Assembly: GCA_000827205.1 (NCBI GenBank)
Contig: KN832555.1
Coordinates: forward strand, 1,228,893-1,292,892
Source: Plicaturopsis crispa FD-325 SS-3
Taxonomy: Eukaryota; Basidiomycota; Agaricomycetes; Amylocorticiales; Amylocorticiaceae
DNA: 64,000 nt
Direction of reading: 5' to 3'
In this document: in pieces, positions 24,040-35,180 of the stretch
How positions within the stretch are numbered: the first letter of the stretch is position 1
How the letters are laid out: every line of letters begins with the position of its first letter
The notes under the pieces: model-generated
Told to the model about the DNA's origin: nothing
Databases searched by the model: none
What the model saw: the letters and a program-made list of their open reading frames with translations, nothing else
Made by a program: the position numbers and the translations under genes

Positions 24040-25482
24040 ATGATTGTCACCCACACTTACCACGACGTCAAGACTAGCCTTGACCCTGATGGTCGCCCCA
24101 TGAGGGTCTTCGTGATCTCCCCGAATGTGCCTGAATACCCGCAGGCCAAGTTCCCAGGTAAGCAGATCATATTTGCAGCGGTCTCTCTAGCACATGCTCA
24201 GACTGCGCGTACAATCAATAGGAGTCGTAGTTTTCAGGTGTGACATCGAAAACTTGCTTTTATATGTCTTCCTCGTGCTGACCGGCATATCTAGTGAGAT
24301 CTACCAGGTAACCGGACCTGTTGAGCGATTTGCTGGCGCCATCGCTAGCCAAGGATTCGTCGTTGGTGAGACTTTTCACCCTAATCACAACGCTGCTCTA
24401 ACCACTTTTATAGCCGTCCCGTCTATTTACCACGAATTTGAAGGGCCCGAGCCCCTTTCGTACGACGTCGCTGGAACCGATGCCGGGAACAAGTACAAGG
24501 CACGCCGTGGCATGGACTCAAATACATCCCAGCAGCGTCTCATATGAACCTAGATCACAAAAGAGATCGCGGCTTACGATGAAGTATGCCTTCATAGTTG
24601 CGCCTTGCTCTTACACCTTGACTAATCAGCGCGGGTGATTTATAGGACAGGAAACTGAGTGTAGACCTCCTTCTTTCCCTCCCAAACTGCAATGGCCGAA
24701 TTGGCGGTCTGTCTCTACGTGCTCTTGATGTCTTTACAAAACTTGACATACATCTTATTTAGCGACTGGTGTATGCATCGGTGGCCATCTGGTAAGCACA
24801 CGCATTCCCCTGTGAGGTGCATTGCAACTAATAAGCATTTGCACAGGCATTCCGCGTAAGTACTAGGCCGCGTTTCATTCCCGCGACACATAGTTTACAC
24901 GTTCGTTCAGGCGGCCTTTGACCCACGGGTACTGTCATCCGTCTGCTTCTTCCCGACCGACATCCACAGTGCTACGCTTGGAAAGGGCAAGCAGGATGAC
25001 TCCCTGGCGCGTGTACGCGCCGGCGAGCTGACGAACAACGGCGAAGTCGTCGTGCGTACCCTTCCCTCCGTATATTTATGTCCACGCCACTAACCACCAT
25101 CCTTGGGCTAGTTGATATTCGGAAAACAGGTGATTTTGCAGTGGCGTTGAGGGTGCCGGCCTTTGCTAATCCTATGATAGGACACACACGTGCCTCGCGA
25201 GGGACGTGATCTCATCCGTAAGACCCTCGATGATGCTGGCGTGACATCCACCGTACGCAAATTCATTCGACCTGTAGGTCCTCATCTGACCGTCTCCATT
25301 CCCAGTTCCTCGAGGTCCAAGCGCAGCACGCTTTCGTCCGAGACGACGCGTCGAAGGGACGTTGGGACGCTGCCCTCACCCGCACTATGTTCAGCCTCCT
25401 GTTGGAGGTGTTCGGCCGGACCATCGTCAACGACATGGGCCCTAAGGTCCAGCTCTCCGGGGAGCCCGAGCATGTTTGCTGA
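24040..25482 (+). CDS. dienelactone hydrolase family protein with many micro-exons
   Basis: This is an alpha/beta hydrolase of the carboxymethylenebutenolidase family, about 275 residues. The frame requires twelve exons: 24040-24157, 24222-24237 (16 nt), 24295-24365, 24414-24499, 24554-24583 (30 nt), 24646-24706, 24763-24791 (29 nt), 24847-24855 (9 nt), 24911-25051, 25112-25129 (18 nt), 25181-25252 and 25306-25482. Spliced, the protein reads FPGVVVFSEIYQVTGPV, AVPSIYHEFEG, GATGVCIGGHLAFRAAFDPR (nucleophile Cys in GVCIGG), LIFGKQDTHVP (acid Asp) and FLEVQAQHAFVRDD (His), a complete Cys-Asp-His triad. The intron after exon 4 has a GC donor (AAG|GCACGC). Related enzymes hydrolyse dienelactones in aromatic catabolism; the substrate here is unknown. 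Total length is normal for the family. Confidence 0.88.
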
Positions 25483-25839
25483 ACAAGAGTCCATAGATGC
25501 CATCATTTTTTGTACGTTGTACAACGAAAAAACGCTAGCTATGTATAAGAAGCGGCCACTGTGCCATGATATATGTGCATAGTGCGCGGATATCTTCAGG
25601 TGTGAATCGATCGATGTTCACAAGCCGACATCTTTGCGATGAGAGGAGCCTTGCGCGCATGCCATATATACATAAATTACTATCTCATTATCCTCGCAAG
25701 TCGTACATGTACTCGAAAGTCCAATGATGTGAATGCCAGCGGTACAGTGGAGTGATGGTTGTCTATTGGTCGTCTATGTGTTGTTGATGATTCCGGGGAA
25801 AAGGTAGCTGAGCGAAATGAAATGCAAGCCTAGCACAGT
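25483..25839. other. intergenic between convergent hydrolase and MFS genes
   Basis: About 360 bp holding the 3' flanks of two convergent genes. No gene is visible. Confidence 0.5.
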
Positions 25840-28142
25840 CTATGCGGCACCAAACCGGGAGCGCTCCCTCAGGCGAGCTCCGATTCGAAAGAATATGAAT
25901 CTATAGGTAAAAAATGTTAGTGGGTCGCCCATAACACACTGGAGAAGGTGCTTACGGAAGTGGCGCCATTAGCGTCGCTAGCCCAGCCAATAGTGCAGTG
26001 GCCCCCGGCGCCCCAAGTCGCTTGTACATGTACGGCGCGAACAGGGGGAACACGGCAGCGAACGTCGAGCGCATGACGCTATTGGAGGCCATCGCGGACG
26101 CCGCGATGGGCCGGTAGGCGGTGACAAGGAAGGTGAAGGTCGAGGTAAATATGAAGAGGACGCCAGCGCCAAAGGGGACAGACGCAATGATGGGCACAAT
26201 CCAGGGCACACTTGGGTACGTTGTGAATGCGATCCAGAAGAGACCTGATGTGATTGGTTGTCAGTTACGGCGTTACAGAAGAGTGGTATCTTGCTCACCA
26301 ACAGGGATGAGGATGCCACCGACTTGGCCCATGTAGAGTCGAGTCTCTGGCGGAGGATTGGGACCGGCATTTTTGTATATCCTGATGCATACATGGATAT
26401 AAGCGATGCATTATCATGAGGGGAAAGTCACGAACTTGTTCCATATTGGCTGGGTGCATAACGCGATGATCATGCCAATTGCGATGCCCAAAAATGACAT
26501 GCCTGTTTGCTGCACACTAAAGCCATGGCCATTCTCAAAGATGATTGGGAAAGCCTGGAACGTGAGGTACAATATGCCTAGCGCCAGTGCATTCCTACAC
26601 ACATATGTCAACAGCAATCATGAATTTAGATGGAGTATATAGGTACCATATGTTTAACAGAAGCGCCATGCGGTCAAGTACCATCAGCTCTGTGGTCACC
26701 GTAAATCAATAAATAGCGAGAAGGATGTCATTGATATTCACCAAAGGGTCGATAGCAGCTGGTGAGGATCCGTGCGCCAAGACTCCTATCGTTGGCATGC
26801 CTGGTCTCAAGCGGCGCGATGTAATTCTCGTTGCCCGTGGATTCTCGTAATCTAGATCATGGTGTAAAAAGAACTTCCTCCGGCTATAAATGTATATATC
26901 TTACCGCTGAGCCTTGAATTTGAGGATTACGGGCACGTATGTCTCTGGCACGAACTGTAGAGGTCACTGTTAGCCATAATAACAGATCTCGGTGGTGAAT
27001 CATACGCACGAGGAATAGGGCGACCAGTTCGACGAAAATCCAGATTATTTGAAACCGAAATGCCCACCGCCAGTTCAGATTCTAGGTTTTCTTTGTCAGT
27101 CATGAATTCCGGAGACGGTTTAAACCAGCGTACTTGGCAAATAAATCTAATCACAAATATTGCTGTCAGTAGCCCTTCACTCAGCATGAAACTGTAGTCG
27201 TGCGTACCCGCTGAGAAGTGGGCCTATTGCAGGCCCGAGAAATGGAAACACGGTGTACACTGCCATCGCGCTGAGAAGACAAGATGTCAAAATCTCAAAC
27301 CCGCGGATACGCCATAACGCTTACTTTCCGACTGTCGCATCCGTGAAGAGATCGCTGATAGAGCTACCTGCGACGCTTAGGAATGCAGAGCCGCAGAAGC
27401 CAGTAAGGAAACGAAAAATGAGATAGACAGCTGGACATGTCATGTCATGTCAAGAAGTCAGTGCAGGATCTACTACGAGCACTCAATATATTGACGAACC
27501 AAGGTTTGGGGCGAAAGTCACGGGCCACGAGAAAATAAACAGGAGCGTGTATGACACACGGTACACAATTGTGCGACCATACATCTCGCTCAAGGGTCCT
27601 ATCTATACTTCAACCATTAGCAGAGGTTTGAATAAATGGAGAAGCTGTCTACCAATAGTGGCCCTACACCGAGACCTTCAATATACATGCTGATGCCCAG
27701 TATTGTAGCCTCTTTTGATACGTGAAAGTCTGCAGCCATAGGATTTTCCGTGAAGGTAGCCTGCGAACGGGATGTAAGAGGTCGTCCGTTTCACAGAATA
27801 TATGTAACTTACTATCGAAGACGCACACGCAACACATAATGCAGCGGAGCAAATAACGGTGACAATGATCCACTTTCTGAGCGTCGACTTATTTTGCGGG
27901 TCCTCGTCAGGGTCCAGGGACACTAGACGCTGCAAAGCGTCGTTCAAGCGGCGGTGATGATCATGGCCGTACTTCTCGAGGTCCTTCGCGGTACTTGGCG
28001 TCTCTACGCCATTTTTTGGTGTTCTCGTACCATTTCGTGGGGTATTTGTGGCAGTTATACCGGATAGGGTGGGGGTGGAGAGATTCAAGTTATGTAGGTT
28101 CATGAAATCAGTGCCGGCTGTTGGTTGCGGCCGGGGAGACAT
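25840..28142 (-). CDS. MFS transporter, DHA1 (drug:H+ antiporter-1) type
   Basis: This is a major facilitator superfamily exporter with a multi-exon gene (about ten or more exons). The start at 28142 gives an ~85-residue cytosolic N-terminus rich in T, N and P. Helix 1 begins at RKWIIVTVICSAALCVACA. Motif A-like sequence IGPLSEMYGRTIVYR follows helix 2, as in fungal DHA1 polyamine and drug exporters. Later blocks are FRFLTGFCGSAFLSVAGSSI, NWRWAFRFQIIWIFVELVAL, a central loop with VPETYVPVILKFKAQRLRES, then C-half helices including FLGIAIGMIIALC and YRPIAASAMASNSVMRSTFA. It ends at 25840 with GARLRERSRFGAA. The substrate cannot be inferred. It resembles the second MFS gene at 32827-35180. Confidence 0.88.
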
Positions 28143-28414
28143 CGACCAGAAAATTTCTGTGAGACGGGAGTTGTGCAAGTGGGACTTGCGATAATATTCC
28201 AAGCATCGCCATCTTGACCGAGGTATAACATGCAGCCGCCGAACGAGACCAGAGACGAGCGAAAGGACGAGACGAGGTCCAGTCGAGGCCGCGGCCCGGG
28301 ATTAGGCCGGATAGGGACTTGGATGCCTTTTATAGGTGACCTCACGGCGCTCTCGTCGTAGTCGCGGCCGACGTCGACCGAGGCTCCTATTGGCCCAGTT
28401 CAGCAGACACCGCG

Positions 28415-29075
28415 ATGCAGTCCAGCTCTGAGCCTCCGTTCTATGTTCTTGTTTCGCATAGCTCGCTTTCAAACATATCTCCTAGCACAGCCCAGTCTGC
28501 ATCGTTAGCGCATCCGACGATACAATACCACTACGCGGACGACTCACCGCTCACCCTTCTCCCGCAATCGCCTTCTGAACACGTCCTCGTGCTAGATTAT
28601 GATCCCGGCGCAACCAACGCACCTGTCGTCAACAGTCTTTCCCGAGGGCTTGTAGTTTCTGGCCTGAAAGTCGCAGAGGCACCTGGCGCAGCTGCGGTGG
28701 CCGATGATGAGCCAGGGAGGAACGACAGGATGTATATCCTTGAGACGACCCTGGCGCGTGAAGACAAGTGCGTAGCTTATACCGAATCAAACGCAGTCAA
28801 ACTCACTGTCTATGTAAGGTTGGGAGTCGACGCGTCACGGGAACACCAGACACCCGAAGCGACGCTGGCGCGATTTAAGCAGAGGTAACGCATGTGCCAC
28901 TGCTATGTTCAATTGCGTTGCAACTCACGCAATGTGGTGTGCGTATAGGAATACCATCCTTCGACGCGTGTTGCAGTATCCGGACACAGCCAAAACGGAC
29001 CAGTCGCCGAATACAGCCACTCGTCCTGCTGCTCAACCCGTGTCTCCGTCTCAACCGGTGCACCCTCCGTCATGA
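28415..29075 (+). CDS. unrecognised protein, 181 residues
   Basis: I do not recognise this gene. Three exons (28415-28767, 28819-28884, 28949-29075) join in frame with standard splice sites to give 181 residues. The N-terminal part reads PPFYVLVSHSSLSNISPST and HVLVLDYDPG, suggesting mixed alpha/beta structure. The middle carries RMYILETTLAREDK, and the C-terminus is a disordered tail rich in P, Q and T. There is no signal peptide or membrane helix. It is divergent from the MFS gene, with 272 bp between starts, so the two may share a promoter. Confidence 0.62.
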
Positions 29076-31610
29076 ATTCTACCATTCATCTCATCCGCTA
29101 CTGGGCCATGGCAGTGGTACCGTACAGCGTACCTGTCTCTCATTGTCTTTGTGGAAGCAACTACCTAATCATGTCTGTTGTGTGTATCAGATATCTGTAT
29201 CACAGCTCTCTGCATCTCACTGCCGTGTACCCATCATTCACCTGTTCAGCGACATAGTTCAGCGACATATACCTCCAAAGCACACATTAATATAACATGC
29301 CTCATCGGAGACACGAATGGTAAAGCCCTCGCTGCCGCGCATTTTCCTGGTACGCGAACATGGGCATGCAGTCTATCAATACAACATGCAGCGCTGGGTA
29401 CGCTCTAGTCCCGTATATCGATCTGAGGTCGCTGACATTGTCTGGCTGTACTTCAGAATCGGATTCTGGTCAGCGTTCCTACTGAGGCTACGCATCAATA
29501 CTTATTTTCCTCTTTCGGATGTTTGGCTCCGGCCTTTCGACCAAACAACGCCGACAAATATTGCTGGGACCTGCAGAGTTGAAAGGATTGAATGATACAA
29601 GTAGCATACGTTGTAATGGCTAGTAAAATGCTACTCACTACGTGCTCACCATCAACTATCTATCGCCTGGGCGATTATTGAACGATACCAAGCTCTGCCA
29701 TGTCCTTTATTACTACCAGCACGGCGGTGCTTTGAATGACACGGCTTGAATACTCTCCGATATCATGATGCGATGCTCGTATGAAATTGCATCGTGTACC
29801 TGGGCTTGTAGAGAGTTGGCCCCCGAGTCGAAGAAACAGTTTTGATTGGAATTGACTTGTCCGAGAAATTGTAGCTCATTCTACCCGACTCCTCAAATTT
29901 GAATGAGACGTGCAGATAGACACAATGGTGCTCCCCATATACGAGGTCCAATTGCAGCAGCATAGTCAGCATAGTCGACAGGTAGTACGGACATGCTGTG
30001 CATCACGCACGTATTTCGGCGGCCGCCTTGCTCGAGCAAGTATGTGTTTCGTGCGTGTCAATACGCGCTGCGCTAAACAAGATCGTGACCTTGTTTGCGT
30101 GTTTCAGATGTAGCACAGGAATATGTTCATCTACTGCGCTGACCAGATGACTGCTTCGGAAATAGCTGCATTGAGTATGCCAACATCGCTAGTACATAGA
30201 GGGCAAGTGCTCAACTTCAGAATTCGGATTCATGATCGTTCGGCGCTATGAATGGGAATTTCAATCGTGGAGTAAAAGATATGCCGCAGGACACACAAGA
30301 CTCGGACCTACACTGTCATCAGCCCATCGTACCAGGCGGTGCACGGATATGATCAAAATGGCTAGACAAACACTCACATGATAGTCCAGTGCCAGTAGAG
30401 AAGGGTCTCGACGACGTCCTACTACACGTTGTTAATAGCGCCCACGGGGGCCACTTGGGTTGCCGGAGGTCACACAGCCCCGCTAAAAAACAGTGCAGGA
30501 AGTACTGGCGGGGAGAACATGCACGGCGCGTAGAATGAAGACGCCTCGGGCCCACGTGAACCATACAGACTGTATACCTCCTTGCCGTAGATTCTTTAAT
30601 TGCGAGCGCTGACACAAGAGAGAATGTCAGCGCGCGCTCTACGAAGTGGTCCTGAATGTTGCTACTTTGTAGCAGCACCGAGTACCCGTGTTGTATAACT
30701 CGTTGGATTGAGTCGACGGATGAAAATGTCTACCGCGTGTGATCCGCAAGTCACTCAGCATAGTCGGAAGCTATGGCGCCTAACGGCAGTGCAGGTCAAT
30801 ATTCAAATTCAAGTTCATTTGACAGATGCACTCAGCCGAGACCTGGTCAATGGCGCTCGGGTGCACACCGGGAGAGGGAGCAATCTTGTGTCGGCTCGAG
30901 GTGTGGAGTATCTGTCAGTGCAAATCCGATGCACACGGCGCTAGGTGAGCGCGTGATTAGTATGAACAGCCATATCCAATGTGAGGCTCAGTGCATACTT
31001 TTATGGAGTCACCTACACAGGAGGCGATCGTAGCTCGCGTTTCGAAAATGCTGCGCCTAATAAACGCTCGAGAGGACTGGATCAAAGGGGTCTGTGCGGT
31101 GACCCTTGGCCGTTCAGCACTGGAAGATGTCGCGACGACTACTAGAATCGAGACTCACAGTATTCAGGAATTGGTATGGTCGCTCGCTCCGTAGGATTGT
31201 AGGCGAGAAGACCCGCTAGCGTCGGACTTTACAACGCAGCCTAGGTACCCATGAGGTTCGAGAAATGCGAACGTGTCTTGTACAAGTATCATCACTATGT
31301 TTTAGCTTCATACTCGAGAACCCATTGTAGAAATCAGTCTGAAGAAACGGGGTAGCTCACCTAGCACGAATGAGAATAGGGTCCTCATCGAGGAGACCGT
31401 GCAGTGCTCGGAAGAATTTGTCTGATATGACCCGGACGTGATGAAATGAAGTTGCGCCGTAAGATGTTCTGGATACTAGTTTAACATACGTGATCAACAC
31501 AGCACAATTGAGTACTCATCGGCAGATGGGCGTCGTGTCTACGATGGCCGCGGCCAGGCGGTGGAGGGGAGGCGTCATACTCCCGGTCAAAGATAACCGC
31601 AGCGAGGGCA
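29076..31610. other. gene-poor accessory stretch
   Basis: About 2.5 kb without a supported gene. Open frames up to about 120 codons occur on both strands (for example 29317-29595 plus and 30319-30678 minus), but none has a good start context, splice logic or a recognisable domain. A perfect 13-bp tandem duplication, ttcagcgacatag-like, is present near 29246-29272. The stretch may contain decayed coding sequence or an orphan transcript, but nothing can be named. Confidence 0.5.
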
Positions 31611-31619
31611 AGTGTACAG

Positions 31620-31627
31620 TATAAAAG
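31620..31627 (+). promoter_or_regulatory. TATA box of secreted-protein gene 1
   Basis: TATAAAAG followed by GGTC lies 150 bp upstream of the start codon at 31770. The paralogous gene at 38104 has TATATAAG followed by GGTC at nearly the same distance, which supports this as a real core promoter element. Confidence 0.7.
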
Positions 31628-31769
31628 GGTCGCTGCTGCTTGCATTTGAAGGTCAGCAACACTTGCAACATTCTGCTCCAGCTCCCAGATCAACGACACT
31701 TCAAGACCAATGTCAGTCATCTTCGCCAGGAATTTGCGTAGGGTGCGCGTAGGACTGACATCTTACAGA

Positions 31770-32213
31770 ATGTACTTCTCAACCCGCTTCGCCTCTCTCG
31801 CGCTCCTTGCGCTCGTCACCGCCGCTCGCGGTGCTGAAGTCAAGTTCTACAACAGCCGCGCCTGCAACGACCCTCCCTCTGAGGACTACCGAAACGTCGC
31901 CTGCAATAGTTGCGTCGACCCTGCCGGCGGTGTGTTCTGTCCAATTTCTCCCTTAGATTAGTATAGATGACTGATATGCATGAATCATGCAGATTGGTTC
32001 GCTGCCGCCGTATCTGGGATCGGTTCAGGCCAGCGCTGGACCCTTCACAACGAGGCATGTAACACCGCTGAGTACTACGAGTTTCAACGGCAGATGCTCA
32101 CGCTTTTTGAATAGGACAAATGCACCTCCAAGTCACAGGTCGCTCAGGCCTACGGCAATGGCTGCGGTGTTGCAGGCCATACCGCCATCCGCTCGGTCTG
32201 GGTTGCGTGCTGA
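31770..32213 (+). CDS. small secreted six-cysteine protein, copy 1
   Basis: This encodes a 106-residue secreted protein of unknown function. Exons are 31770-31929, 31993-32054 and 32115-32213. Residues 1-21 (MYFSTRFASLALLALVTAARG) form a clear signal peptide, with cleavage likely before AEVKFYN. The mature ~85 residues contain six cysteines, suggesting three disulphides, and end in GHTAIRSVWVAC. The second intron has a GC donor (GAG|GCATGT) exactly where copy 2 has a normal donor (CAG|GTATGT). The C-terminal SVWVAC and the central GIGSGQRW block faintly recall beta/gamma-crystallin-like folds, but this is speculation. An intron also lies just after the stop codon. It is about 64% identical to the gene at 38104 by my count. 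It could be an effector-like or cell-surface protein; nothing in the sequence decides. Confidence 0.82.
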
Positions 32214-32234
32214 ACAGTTCGCCGAGAGTGCTGG

Positions 32235-32305
32235 TAAGTACTGTTTGAGTACTAACCCCAAAGTGTGCATCCGGGTCTGATCATTCGCCGTATCTTTCGC
32301 TCCAG
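32235..32305 (+). other. 3'-UTR intron of secreted-protein gene 1
   Basis: A GTAAGT donor 22 nt after the stop codon pairs with a CTCCAG acceptor at 32305. The paralog has an intron in the same place, 14 nt after its stop, which supports the call. Confidence 0.55.
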
Positions 32306-32826
32306 GTTGCGGCAAGGTTCCTGCTCGTGAGATTTGAAAACCGGCGTAAACGTAGTAGTCTGACCTGAACCATTTGTATGAATATGCGAAAGAGAGGCAC
32401 GACGTATCGACACTTTTTCACCACATTCGTCCAGACCAGTCCTTGAGAGAAAGAGCAGAGAAAGTTGGCGATATGTTTTGCAACGGATAGCACATACTAT
32501 GGACAGTAGAATCTTGATTGAAACTGACAGTCACGACTGAGTTCAAGAATCAAAATCGAAGTCGACGTGTGTTGTTTGCTCCTGTGTGGCTGCAGCCTCC
32601 GTTGCAACAAAATTCTGCCAAATGGAGGCGCACGTCGAGCGCGAGAATAAAGTATTGGATTTTTATAGCGTGGATATTGCGACCTGGCTTCAGGTTTCGC
32701 TTCTGCCAAGACCTGTGGAAACAAAAGAGCAACGTCTATACTAAAAGCTTTATATTACATCCTCGGGTTGATATCTTGCAATTAAAATGAATGTAGAATG
32801 ACCGCACACCGTCCTCGCTGTAAGAA
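32306..32826. other. intergenic between convergent genes
   Basis: About 520 bp of 3' flanks of the secreted-protein gene and the second MFS gene. No gene is visible. Confidence 0.5.
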
Positions 32827-35180
32827 TCAGGCCTTCGCATCGTCCGGGACCCGCATGTCCTTGGAGGCCTTCGCCGACCGTGCACGAATTCCGGCACCGT
32901 ATTTGTAGAAGAAGAATGGCATAGGTAGGATCAGCACTGAGACCATTGCCAGTAACAGCCCAGCCCATTGGAAGCCCCTAGGACTCTGGTTAGCCAGTTT
33001 ATGGGGCAATCGAACGGGAACGGACATACATATGATGGAACATCTGTTCAACGAACAAGGGCACGGATGCACCGACCTCCGAGCGCAAGAACGTCTTGGC
33101 GGCGATCGCGGATGCAGCAAATTGACTGTAGCTATCAACCTGTAATTTATGGTATACATTAGCAACAAAGCCGCAAAATGATATAGATGGACGCCAACGA
33201 ACAATGTACGAGTTGGCGGAAACGTAGAGAAGAATCATGGCGAAGCCGAAAAGGGCGCCGCCAACGCAAGGACCTGTGATCCTACATGTGAGTGAACAAT
33301 ATCTTGGAATTGCGGACCGAGCCGTACCCATAAAGTTGACATGCGCATAGGCACCAGTAAATGCGAAGATAAGGAGGGATACTGGCAATACGCTATGGTT
33401 CAAACTCCATTAGCATGCGATGGGCCAAAGGATGGGCAAGAATACGCACAAGGCACCGATCATCATAGTATACAGTCTAGCTTCGGGAAATGTGCCGTTC
33501 TTCGTAGCTTTGCGATACACCTTCTCTTGGAGGGGAAGGAGAGACATGGCGATACCGATACCGATCTATATTGTAACATTGTTTGTCGACAAATGCTGGC
33601 GTACGGAAGGCTAGTTACCACTCACGATAAGACTGACGAAAGTCGTGCCAGTGATTCCGCCGCCGAATCCTCGAATTTCGGCGAAAGCGATGGGGAAAGC
33701 GAAGAACCTTCAGATTGTCTGTCAGTCCGGTGGGAGTCAACGCCATACGTCCCCAGTACACTTACATGAGATCTAGAGAATCGAACGTCAGTCCACGTGA
33801 AAAGTGCATGCATAGATATCCACAAGCTCACACAAGAGGCTGTATACGAAGGTGAGATCTGCGGCAAAAAAACTGTCAGTGCTTTGATACTGATGTCATG
33901 TACGAAGCATGCATACAGATCGACCTGTATGGAAACATTCTTCAGTTATGCGATCATCTACATCACCACAGCGCCTCTTACATGAAAAACACAATCGCCT
34001 CTCCGAAAAGGAGCGCGAACGGACGTGTCAAGGCGATTTTGAGGTCTTCGGCGAGCCCAATATGCTCGAGCTCCGCAAGCGTCCGGTAAGATTCGTCGCC
34101 TGTTTCCTTCCGCAGCGCTTCGGCTTTACGCTTCAACAGCACCGGTGCATAGCTCTCGGGTATGACAAGCGTCAGGATGAAACAGGCGCCGACAAATGCA
34201 AACAAGGTCCAATCTGTAACGCTTGTGTTAGGCACCGTAACCAGGAGGAAAAGGACACAAGCGTACAAATATATCGCCAGCCGGCCATTTGACCAATCCA
34301 GCCGCCAATGATAGGGCCGATGCATGGACCCATACTGAGCCATGATATACTGTCGTTAGCGTGAAGTAGAGGCTGCTAGAAGAAAGTGACCGTACAATAT
34401 GGTGACAGAAAAGAGTGCCATCGGGATTCCACGCTCTTCGACCGCCCATACGTCTGAAACGCTGCCGCCCACATTACACATGGGGGCCGACGCTGCAAGA
34501 CCGGCAATCTGCCTCGACACAATGAGGGTCGCGGCATTTTTGGCGAGCGGGTCCGGGAGAGTGAATACGAAGTAGAGGAATATGCTCAGGCAATAAATAG
34601 GCTTGCGCCCAACGAACTCGCTCAGCGGCGCCAACAATAGCGGACCGATGCCGAAGCCGATGACGAAGCATGTAACAGACAGGTTAATGATCTCGTTCGT
34701 TGTGTTAAGGTCTACTTTGGGTCCCTCGAGACTGCAAGTTTGCGTTAACTCGCAACCTTTTGAACAGACAACATGATTACGCACTCTCCAGTGACGATAG
34801 AACTGCCAAGTGTAACCGCAAGACAGAGAAAACTTGTGGTGATAGTGACTAGCCTGCAACAACGGGTAATTAAAACTAGGCGTTTTTCACGAGGTTGCTG
34901 GACACGTCGAGACCACGCACCATTTCTTAGGTTTTCCCCACTCGCGAGGGTCTTCGCCTGCGCCCTTTGTGAATTCAACAATCTTGATACCCTTTTCCGA
35001 GAACGCGCGTTCTACATCTTTCAGACGGGTAGGAACGTTGGCAAGGGTGTGCGTTGGAGACGAGGCATTGTCACTCGGGAGGAACAGGCCTTCGTGACCG
35101 ACCTCGCGGAACTCCTCTTCCTGTTCCCTGGAAAGTGCGGGCGGGCTAGCGAACTCAGCTTCGATGGGTTCAGCAGGCAT
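32827..35180 (-). CDS. MFS transporter, DHA1 type (second copy)
   Basis: This is a multi-exon major facilitator superfamily exporter. The start at 35180 gives [14 protein letters not shown] and a ~75-residue acidic N-terminus ending in [11 protein letters not shown]. Helix 1 follows ([19 protein letters not shown]). Motif A-like [14 protein letters not shown] follows helix 2. Then come [33 protein letters not shown] and the central loop [21 protein letters not shown]-half helices include [20 protein letters not shown] and [20 protein letters not shown]. The conserved Arg after helix 10/11 and the C-terminal [16 protein letters not shown] are typical of the polyamine/drug DHA1 group. The loop [20 protein letters not shown] matches VPETYVPVILKFKAQRLRES in the gene at 25840, so the two are related. 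Confidence 0.87.

Noticed and set aside
29317-29595. Plus-strand open frame of 92 codons with aromatic residues
   Set aside because: Weak start context, no splice partners and no recognisable domain, so it was left inside the gene-poor stretch.
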